Shown here piece by piece: positions 51,177 to 57,644 of a DNA stretch of 64,000 nucleotides. The DNA comes from Bradyrhizobium sp. CSA207 (GTDB lineage Bacteria > Pseudomonadota > Alphaproteobacteria > Rhizobiales > Xanthobacteraceae): NCBI RefSeq assembly GCF_029051685.1, contig NZ_JAACFT010000037.1:1-64000 (forward strand), given 5' to 3'. A program made the position numbers and the translations under genes. Position 1 is the first letter of the stretch; each line of letters opens with the position of its first letter. The notes beneath the pieces were generated by a model. That model had not been told where the DNA came from, made no database searches, and worked only from the letters and a program-made list of their open reading frames with translations.

Positions 51177-51674
51177 ATGAGCATCAAGCGCATTGCCAAA
51201 CATCTCGTGCAGCACCATTGGCGGGCGAAGCAGATCTTCCCGCAGAGCGTGCTCGACCGCATCGAGCAGGCGATCAGCCAGAATGAGACGACGCATTCCG
51301 GCCAGGTCCGCTTCGTCGTCGAAGGCGCGCTTGACGGCCGCCCGCTGTTTCGCAATCAGCCGGCACGCGAGCGTGCGCTCGACGTGTTCTCGCAATTGCG
51401 GATCTGGGACACCGCGCACAACAACGGCGTCCTGATCTATCTCTTGCTCGCCGACCGCGACGTCGAGATCGTCGCCGACCGCGGCATCCATGCGAAGGTG
51501 GGCGCCGAGGGCTGGGAGTACATCTGCCGCGCGATGGAAGCCGAGTTCAGGTCGGGCCAGTTTGAGCGCGGCGTGGTCAGAGGCATCGAGGCGGTGTCGC
51601 GCGAGCTGGCCAAGCACTTTCCGCCAGCCGGACCACATCCGAACGAGCTGCCGGACAAGCCGGTCGTGATGTGA
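51177..51674 (+). CDS. Second TPM-domain protein, soluble
   Basis: 165 residues; ATG at 51177, one base after the previous stop (TAGGATG), so translation is coupled. It lacks a signal peptide and membrane segment. The TPM domain is recognisable from SVLDRIEQAISQNETTHSGQ, VRFVVEGALDGRPLFRNQPA, NNGVLIYLLLADRDVEIVAD and RGIHAKVGAEGWEYICRAME. It is the third gene of a lemA-TPM-TPM operon, a recurrent arrangement. Function unknown; the family is often linked to membrane stress. Confidence 0.88.
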   Translation: MSIKRIAKHLVQHHWRAKQIFPQSVLDRIEQAISQNETTHSGQVRFVVEGALDGRPLFRNQPARERALDVFSQLRIWDTAHNNGVLIYLLLADRDVEIVADRGIHAKVGAEGWEYICRAMEAEFRSGQFERGVVRGIEAVSRELAKHFPPAGPHPNELPDKPVVM

Positions 51675-51694
51675 GCGCAAGTCAATCCACGTGC

Positions 51695-51779
51695 GTCATT
51701 ACGAGCGCAGCCAAGCCACCCAGACTACCTCCGCCGAAAGAATCCTGGATTGCTTCGTCGCTTCGCTCCTCGCAATGAC
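51695..51779. repeat. Family B intergenic inverted repeat
   Basis: GTCATTACGAGCGCAGCCAA opens it and CTCGCAATGAC closes it, with inner arms around CCACCCAGACTAC and AATCCTGGATTGCTTCG. Compared with the other copies it carries more changes in the left arm. It lies between two convergent genes. Confidence 0.75.
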
Positions 51780-51782
51780 GAA

Positions 51783-52595
51783 TCAGTCATCCAGCTTGTT
51801 CAGATCCCGCACTGACTGCATGATCGGCTCGAAGTTCGAGCGCGCGTCGAGCGCGTCGAATAATTGGGCGGTGTCATCCAGCAGACCGTGCGATCTTGCA
51901 ATCGCAATACGCACATCGTCTTGCGGTGTATCCGACAGGCGCCCGTGCCCGGACAACAAGATCTTCGCGTCCAGCCCCTTAAGACGCTCCAGCGACTGGA
52001 TGTAGTCGGCGATGCTGCCCGAGCCGAACACGCCGCCCATCACGCCGCCGGGCATCAGGGTGTCGGCGGCGAACAAAAGGCCCTTGTCCTGATCGAACAT
52101 CGTGATGCAGGCCGAGGTGTGGCCCGGCGTGTGCATCACGTTGAGGCGGAAATTGCCGAGGTCGATCAGATTGCCTTCCTCGAGCCAGATGTCGACGTTG
52201 ATCGGCACGTTCGGCTCGTTGAACATCTTTCGCAACATCGAGAAGTCGTCGCGCAGCATGATCTTGTTGGCGGCGAGGCGATGGGCGGCGACGAAGGTGC
52301 GGCGCTCGTTGAAGTGCCAGGCGGCGCCGATGTGGTCGAGATGCTCGTGGCTCAGCACCACCATGTCGATCTTCTCCGCCGGGCAGCCGACGAAGTTCAA
52401 GCATTCGGCCATCGCCGGATAATTCGAGGACAACCCGACATCGATCAGGATGGTCCGCGCCGAGCCGCGCACCAGATAGGCGTTGGCGGCGCGGTTGGAG
52501 AAACGGATTTGATAGACGTCGTCCGTCGCCTGGATCAGCGAGCAGGTGTCGTTCTTCATCAGGACCGGAAAGGCCGTCGGCTTGCGATCGTTCAT
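51783..52595 (-). CDS. Metallo-beta-lactamase-fold hydrolase
   Basis: 270 residues. The metal-binding HxHxDH motif is at 83-88 (SHEHLDH), with later ligands in MHTPGHTSACITMF, FAADTLMPGG and LLSGHGRLSD. This is the general hydrolase pattern (glyoxalase II, lactonase, flavodiiron-like) rather than a beta-lactamase. No signal peptide is seen. The gene begins four bases inside the end of the upstream cyclic-nucleotide-binding gene (52592-52595), so the two are translationally coupled. Substrate unknown; a link to nucleotide signalling is plausible but not shown. Confidence 0.9.
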   Translation of the reverse strand: MNDRKPTAFPVLMKNDTCSLIQATDDVYQIRFSNRAANAYLVRGSARTILIDVGLSSNYPAMAECLNFVGCPAEKIDMVVLSHEHLDHIGAAWHFNERRTFVAAHRLAANKIMLRDDFSMLRKMFNEPNVPINVDIWLEEGNLIDLGNFRLNVMHTPGHTSACITMFDQDKGLLFAADTLMPGGVMGGVFGSGSIADYIQSLERLKGLDAKILLSGHGRLSDTPQDDVRIAIARSHGLLDDTAQLFDALDARSNFEPIMQSVRDLNKLDD

Positions 52596-52963
52596 GACTC
52601 CGCCGCCCTGTAGGTGACCGCGTTGGAGGCGCGCAGGCGCTTCGAGAGTGCATCCATCACCATCAGCGCAAACGCCGGCTGCTGGCTGACGAGATAGACG
52701 AAGCGGGCGTGATTGATCCGCATCACCTTGGTGTTCGGCGCCGCCGCGATTGCAGTTGCCGAGCGTGCCGAACCATCGATCACGGCCATCTCGCCGAAGA
52801 ACTCGCCCTTGCCCAGCCTGACGATGGTGGTCCTGGTCTTGCCGCTGACCTTGGCGATCTCGACCTCGCCGTCAAGGACGACGAACAGCTCCCGGCCCGT
52901 CGAGCCCTCTTCGAAGATAACGTCACCGACATCAAACGCGTTGATGCACTTCTCGATCGTCAT
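52592..52963 (-). CDS. Cyclic nucleotide-binding domain protein without DNA-binding domain
   Basis: 123 residues, a stand-alone Crp/cNMP-binding beta-barrel: VGDVIFEEGSTGRELFVVLD, GEVEIAKVSGKTRTTIVRLG, and the phosphate-binding cassette KGEFFGEMAVIDGSARSATA. The family's GE...RSA motif is present, so it could bind cAMP or cGMP. The helix-turn-helix of Crp/Fnr is absent; the protein ends after the C-helix (FALMVMDALSKRLRASNAVT). It probably acts by contacting another protein, the best candidate being the coupled metallo-hydrolase. Confidence 0.9.
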   Translation of the reverse strand: MTIEKCINAFDVGDVIFEEGSTGRELFVVLDGEVEIAKVSGKTRTTIVRLGKGEFFGEMAVIDGSARSATAIAAAPNTKVMRINHARFVYLVSQQPAFALMVMDALSKRLRASNAVTYRAAES

Positions 52964-53151
52964 TGTGCCTCCCCTTGGCCTTCTGGCTGGCGGGACGGAC
53001 CAATGTTAGCCGGGGAACACGGATGGGCAAACAGCACGTTCGACCAAGGCTGGCGACCTGCCGCAGAGCAGCATCAACTGACAATTTGTTGCACGCTGCC
53101 ACGCCGGTTCCACTTTCCGGGCCAAATTCGGCCCCGGATGATTTCCTAAAA

Positions 53152-53206
53152 TTTTGGTAAGCGGGTCCCAAGGTAAGGATTTCGCAAGCAATGAAAGTTA
53201 CCAAAA
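53152..53206 (+). promoter_or_regulatory. Widely spaced perfect inverted repeat upstream of the Pro/Ala-rich gene
   Basis: TTTTGGTAA (53152-53160) and TTACCAAAA (53198-53206) are perfect inverted repeats of nine bases with a 37-base spacer. The downstream arm ends about 28 bases before the GTG start of the next gene, near TTGACT (53215-53220). This could be a pair of half-sites for one regulator allowing DNA looping, or a long hairpin. Confidence 0.45.
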
Positions 53207-53234
53207 GGTCAATCTTGACTGGAGTATTTGAGCC

Positions 53235-54245
53235 GTGAGCGAACCAATGCCCGAGCAGGCTGCCCAGGACACCGCCGTCGCAGCCGCCGCACCCGCGCCG
53301 CAGGCCGTCGAGGCTGCCGCCAGCGTCGAGGCGCCCTCGATCGCGCCCGACCACGAGGCGCCGCCCAAACCGGACGCCCCCCAGATCGATTCGCCCAAGG
53401 TCGAACCGCCACAGATCGAGGCGTCGAAGATCGAGGTGCCGAAGTTCAGCGCCAAGCCCAAGGCCGAAGCCCAGATCAAGCCCGAGCCGAAGCCGGGCAA
53501 GCTCATCGTGATGGCGTCTTCCAACCGGTCCTGGGACCGCGAGGAGTTCGCCCCACATGTGAAGGCAGACGAGGCGCGCGAGACTGGCGGCACCCGCCGC
53601 CTGTCGGCAATGGCTGCGGTCGTGGCGATCGCGGCCAGCGTCGGCGCAATCAGCGGCGCGCTTGCGACCGCCGGCATGATGCACTTCGCAAGCACCCCGG
53701 CGCCGGCTCAGGTCGCCGACACCAGCGCCCTGGAAGCTTCGGTCGCCCGGATCGATGCCGATGTGGTTGCGCTCAAAGCGAACGTCGAGCACACCTCGAA
53801 GACCGGCCTCAGCCAGTTCAATCGGGCCAACGATCGTCTCGACAAGCTCGAGAAGGCGCAGGCCGAGCCGATGGCCAAGATCGCAAAGCTGTCCGAGACC
53901 GTCGACAAGCTCCGCGCCGCGCCGCCTGCGGCGCCCGCGCAGACCGCAGCCGCAGCGCCCGCGAAGGAAACCACCGGCTCGATCGCGCCGACTCAGGTTG
54001 CTGCCGCCGCCGCGCCGGCTCCTGTGCCTGCCGCGCCCAAGGTTGAGGTCGGCCGGCTGCCCACGGTCGAAGGCTGGGTCTTGCGCAACGTCGCCAATGG
54101 CGGCGCGCTGATCGAGGGCCGGGGAGGTCTCTACGAGGTCTATGCCGGCGATCCCCTGCCGGGCGTCGGCCGCGTCGATGCGATCCGCCGCCAGGACGGC
54201 CGCTGGGTGGTCGTCACCAGCAAGGGCCTGATCGTCGCGCGCTGA
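53235..54245 (+). CDS. Membrane-anchored Pro/Ala-rich protein of unknown function
   Basis: 336 residues from a GTG at 53235, with GGAG upstream; ATG at 53247 is possible. Residues 1-90 are Pro/Ala/Glu-rich and probably unstructured (PDAPQIDSPKVEPPQIEASK). One membrane segment spans about 122-145 (LSAMAAVVAIAASVGAISGA). A coiled-coil region follows (ALEASVARIDADVVALKANV to KLEKAQAEPMAKIAKLSETV), then another Ala/Pro linker. A small C-terminal domain (LPTVEGWVLRNVANGGALIE, VVVTSKGLIVAR) resembles PilP/GspC-like beta modules. It is transcribed alone, between an inverted repeat and a clear terminator. No function is assigned. Confidence 0.72.
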   Translation: MSEPMPEQAAQDTAVAAAAPAPQAVEAAASVEAPSIAPDHEAPPKPDAPQIDSPKVEPPQIEASKIEVPKFSAKPKAEAQIKPEPKPGKLIVMASSNRSWDREEFAPHVKADEARETGGTRRLSAMAAVVAIAASVGAISGALATAGMMHFASTPAPAQVADTSALEASVARIDADVVALKANVEHTSKTGLSQFNRANDRLDKLEKAQAEPMAKIAKLSETVDKLRAAPPAAPAQTAAAAPAKETTGSIAPTQVAAAAAPAPVPAAPKVEVGRLPTVEGWVLRNVANGGALIEGRGGLYEVYAGDPLPGVGRVDAIRRQDGRWVVVTSKGLIVAR

Positions 54246-54269
54246 GTCCTGGCATCCGAACTTTCAAAG

Positions 54270-54302
54270 GGGCGCTTCACCGCGATGTGAAGCGCCTTTT
54301 TG
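54270..54302 (+). terminator. Rho-independent terminator
   Basis: A perfect ten-base-pair stem, GGCGCTTCAC (54271-54280) with GTGAAGCGCC (54287-54296) and a six-base loop, is followed directly by TTTTT. It lies 25 bases after the stop codon of the Pro/Ala-rich gene and is the clearest intrinsic terminator in the window. Confidence 0.9.
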
Positions 54303-54338
54303 CTTGAATAGGCGTCGCTGTGCGGTGTTAGTTGAGGC

Positions 54339-55883
54339 ATGAGCCGCGCGTTGCGAATTCTCGTTGCTGTCGTCGTTTTGTTGGGCGGCGCCGTATCGTC
54401 AATGGCTGCAGAGAACGCGGCGCTCGCACGCGGCACCGCGATCACCGATCCCGATCTTCTGCGCAAGCTCGAACAGCGCGACGTGCTCGCGATCTCGCGC
54501 CTGCTATGGCCGGAGCGGAACGCGGAGTTTCCGCTCACGACCGACCTGCTGTTCGCCTGGCAGCCGCAGCTTGCGCTAATTCCCCCCGCGATCGATGCGG
54601 AGTTCGAGCGCTATATCGCACGGCACAGGGCGATATCGCCGACCGAGACGATCGGCGCCGGTGAGGGCTTTGATGTCCAGCTGTTCGATCGAGCCGTCCT
54701 GAAATCCCGCCACACGCGCTTCGTGCTGGCCGGCATCGTCAATCGCATGGACCGCGCCTATGTCTCGGCAGAATCCTGCGGTGAGATCCGGCTGATCTAT
54801 CGCCTGACCCGCTTCGACACCAAGTCGGACGACAGCAAAGCGACCCGCCTGCCGATGACGCTCAATCTGGTGCTGAAGGCCAGGGATGTTCGTCAGACCG
54901 ATCGCAGCACCAAGCCGGTTACCTGCGCCGAGCTCGCGCGGCGCTGGCTCGACAATGACGACTGGCAGGGGCTGATCGGCAGTCGCTTCCCGCCTTCCGA
55001 TGCCATGCTCGACCGTATCGAGACCAACATTCAGCTCTCGGTCGCGTCGAAATCGGCGCTGCACGATTTCCGCTCCGACTATCTCTTGAAGGTGTTCAAG
55101 TACAATGCTGCCACCAAGCAGTTCGAGGAAGGGGCGCTGGAGAACCAGATCGATCGCGACCGCATTCTCGCCGACGACGATCTCCGGCGCGACTTCAAGG
55201 CCTGGCTGCTTGCGCCCGACAACCTGCGCGATTTCGATCGCGGCACGGTGTTGATCCCGGAGAGGTATTTGGCCAAAGCCGCCATCGTGCCGACGCCGGC
55301 TGGCTTCGATGCGTCGGACTTGCAGCCGGAATTCGGCCTGATGCAGGGCGAGGGCAAGGACAAGGAAAGCGATCCCGTCTTCACCGACAATGATGTTGTC
55401 GGTGCGCTGAAGCGCGCGGCTGCTGGCGGCATCGCCCTGCAGAACATCCGCTCGGTCGCGGGCTTCCAGCGCCGGCTCAACGACGTCACGTGCTCGGGCT
55501 GCCACCAAACCCGCGGCATCGGCGGCTTTCATTTCCCGGGCGTCGACTGGCTGGCGGACAAGCCGTCGAATTCCACCATCGTGCCGGCCTCGCCGCATTT
55601 CTTCGGCGACTTGCTCCGCCGCCGCGACATCCTGACCGCGCTTGCCGCGGGAAAACGTCCTGATTTTTCACGCGGATTTGCCAGCCGTCCGCAGACCCGC
55701 GGCAGCAGCGAGCTGGCCGGCACCGAGTATCAGGACGGCTGGGGCGCGCATTGTTATTTGCAAGAGGCGGGATCGCGAGCGCCCGACAAGAGTTTTACGT
55801 CATGGAGCTGTGCTAAAGGTCTCACCTGTCAGGCTGCTTCGGCATCGAGCCGCATCGGCATGTGCTTCATCAAGACGCGTTAA
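54339..55883 (+). CDS. Large secreted protein of unknown function with one c-type haem motif
   Basis: 514 residues with a signal peptide (LRILVAVVVLLGGAVSSMAA). I do not recognise the first ~370 residues, which contain RTRFVLAGIVNRMD-like and RLTRFDTKSDDSKATRLPMT segments and are predicted mixed alpha/beta. A single c-haem site lies at 385-389 (TCSGCHQTRGIGGFHFPGVD). The C-terminal ~70 residues hold four spaced cysteines (HCYLQEAG, SWSCAKGLTCQ, GMCFIKTR), likely disulfide-bonded. The protein should be periplasmic and might be an oxidase, peroxidase-like enzyme or electron-transfer partner; none of this is established. No cytochrome maturation genes adjoin. Confidence 0.75.
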   Translation: MSRALRILVAVVVLLGGAVSSMAAENAALARGTAITDPDLLRKLEQRDVLAISRLLWPERNAEFPLTTDLLFAWQPQLALIPPAIDAEFERYIARHRAISPTETIGAGEGFDVQLFDRAVLKSRHTRFVLAGIVNRMDRAYVSAESCGEIRLIYRLTRFDTKSDDSKATRLPMTLNLVLKARDVRQTDRSTKPVTCAELARRWLDNDDWQGLIGSRFPPSDAMLDRIETNIQLSVASKSALHDFRSDYLLKVFKYNAATKQFEEGALENQIDRDRILADDDLRRDFKAWLLAPDNLRDFDRGTVLIPERYLAKAAIVPTPAGFDASDLQPEFGLMQGEGKDKESDPVFTDNDVVGALKRAAAGGIALQNIRSVAGFQRRLNDVTCSGCHQTRGIGGFHFPGVDWLADKPSNSTIVPASPHFFGDLLRRRDILTALAAGKRPDFSRGFASRPQTRGSSELAGTEYQDGWGAHCYLQEAGSRAPDKSFTSWSCAKGLTCQAASASSRIGMCFIKTR

Positions 55884-55893
55884 ACCGATTTGG

Positions 55894-56064
55894 ATGACCA
55901 TGACTGATACCAGCGACGCCAACGAAGAGCGCAATCGGAAGATCGCGCGCAATGAAGAAGCCAAACAGGTCACCGGCAGCATCCGCGTCAGCACCTGGGC
56001 CGTCGCGGTGGTCGTTATCGTCGGCGGGATCCTGTTCACGCTTGGCTGGCTGGCGGTGCGATAG
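55894..56064 (+). CDS. Small single-helix membrane protein
   Basis: 56 residues from the ATG at 55894 (a second ATG at 55900 has a better-placed GGATGA). The N-terminal half is hydrophilic (DANEERNRKIARNEEAKQVT) and the C-terminal half is one transmembrane helix (WAVAVVVIVGGILFTLGWLA). It follows the haem protein by ten bases and is likely co-transcribed with it, which may mark it as an accessory or anchor subunit. Too short for family assignment. Confidence 0.6.
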   Translation: MTMTDTSDANEERNRKIARNEEAKQVTGSIRVSTWAVAVVVIVGGILFTLGWLAVR

Positions 56065-56116
56065 TACGTGCCCTCTTGCGGCTTTGTCGATTGCCATACT
56101 GGGACGGTCCCCGGTC

Positions 56117-56280
56117 GTCATTGCGAGCGCAGCGAAGCAATCCAGGAGTGCGTCTGCGGAAACAGGCTGGATTGCTTCGCTGCGCTCGCAATGACGGTGT
56201 GGATGGACAACAGCGCTACACTCTCCGTCGTCGTCCCGGCCTCGTGCGCAATTGCGCACGGGGGCCGGGACCCATACCGC
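56117..56280. repeat. Two intergenic inverted repeats (family B, then family D)
   Basis: A family B element (56117-56195) opens GTCATTGCGAGCGCAGCGAA and closes CTCGCAATGAC. A different short element follows at 56230-56280, with arms CGTCCCGGCC and GGCCGGGAC around a GTGCGCAATTGCGCAC palindrome. Together they occupy most of the ~265-base gap between a rightward and a leftward gene. Confidence 0.7.
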
Positions 56281-56328
56281 GGAATCTATCCACTGCGGGT
56301 TGGTGGAAGTACCAACGATGCGGCTAAA

Positions 56329-57534
56329 CTACCCGACAGCCCCCGACGATCGCAGCTGCTTGATCGCGGCTTCGTCGTATCCAGCCTTGCGCAAAATCTC
56401 GTCACTGTGCTCGCCGACGCCGGGCGGTTTGCGCGGCTGCACCTTCTTGGCACCGTCGACCCAGATCGGGCTAGAGATGGTGAGCATGGTGTCGTTCTCG
56501 AACGGCACCAGCACCTCGTTGTCGAGCATCTGCTTGTCGTTCGGAATGTCGTCGAGAATACCGACGACGCCGAACACCAGCCCGTTGCCGTCGAGGATCT
56601 TTCGCCATTCGGCGAGATCCCTGGTCGCGAAGGTCTCGTCCAATACCTTGATCAGCTCCACCGAGCGGGCGTGGCGGTCGGCCTTGGTGGCGAAACGGGG
56701 ATCATCGACCAAATCGCCGCGCCCGAGGCAGCGGGCGAGCGTCGGCCATTGCCGTTCCTCGCTCAGCAGCGACAGGATCAGCCAGCGGCCGTCCTTGCAT
56801 TGATAATGGTTGGCCACCGCGTTGAGGGCGCGCTCGCGCGGCCGCCGCTCGCCGAACTTGGCGCCGCACAGCTTGGCCTGTGCCAGCACGCTCGCCGCCC
56901 ACACGCCGTTCGCCATCAAATTGGAAGCGACATGCGAGCCCTTGCCGGTCTTCTCGCGCTGATAGAGCGCGGTGACGATCGCGCTGTACAACGCCATGGC
57001 GCAGGGGTGGTCGCCCATCCCGGCGACCGAGCGGGCCGGGATGGTATCGGTGTCGGCGCGGACGAGGTCCATCAGGCCTGAGCGCGCCCAATAGGCGTTG
57101 CTGTCGAAGCCGGGCTTGTTGGCCTCCTCACCCTTCTCGCCATAGCCGGTGAAGGAGGCGTAGATCAGCCGGTCGTTGAGATGGGCGAGGTGATCATAGG
57201 TGATGCCGAGCTTGATGCGCACCGGCGGTGGCATGTTGGTGATGAAGACGTCGGACTCCTCCACGAGCTTGTAGAGTACCGCCTGCGCTTCCGGCTTGGA
57301 GAGATCGAGCGCAAGGCTCTTCTTGTTGCGGGCCTCCAGCAGCCAGGCGAAATTGTGCTCGCCGGTCGGATAGCCCGGCAGGTTCGGCAGATTGCGATAG
57401 GGATCGCCAGCGCCGGGCGGCTCGATCTTGATGACGTCGGCGCCGAAGTCCGACAGCACGGTCGCGGCGGCGGGCGCTGCGATGAAGCTCGCGCAGTCCA
57501 GGACCTTGAGCCCTGCAAAAATGCCTTTTTCCAT
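56329..57534 (-). CDS. CaiB/BaiF-family (type III) CoA transferase
   Basis: 401 residues. Family features are LKVLDCASFIAAPAAATVLS, DFGADVIKIEPPGAGDPYRN, SLALDLSKPEAQAVLYKLVE, and the segment NAYWARSGLMDLVRADTDTI around the expected catalytic aspartate. Type III transferases move CoA from one acid's thioester to another. There is no acyl-CoA enzyme adjoining; putA lies 110 bases upstream on the same strand but is an unlikely partner. The substrate acid cannot be told from sequence. It is cytoplasmic. Confidence 0.92.
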   Translation of the reverse strand: MEKGIFAGLKVLDCASFIAAPAAATVLSDFGADVIKIEPPGAGDPYRNLPNLPGYPTGEHNFAWLLEARNKKSLALDLSKPEAQAVLYKLVEESDVFITNMPPPVRIKLGITYDHLAHLNDRLIYASFTGYGEKGEEANKPGFDSNAYWARSGLMDLVRADTDTIPARSVAGMGDHPCAMALYSAIVTALYQREKTGKGSHVASNLMANGVWAASVLAQAKLCGAKFGERRPRERALNAVANHYQCKDGRWLILSLLSEERQWPTLARCLGRGDLVDDPRFATKADRHARSVELIKVLDETFATRDLAEWRKILDGNGLVFGVVGILDDIPNDKQMLDNEVLVPFENDTMLTISSPIWVDGAKKVQPRKPPGVGEHSDEILRKAGYDEAAIKQLRSSGAVG

Positions 57535-57644
57535 CGCGGCGTTGCTCCCTCGCTCTTGTTGTTTCCCGCGCGCTGGAATTAGCGCAGCTACATCATGAGA
57601 GCATTAGACCGATGTTGTGACGGGATGCAACGCTGCTCGCTGGC

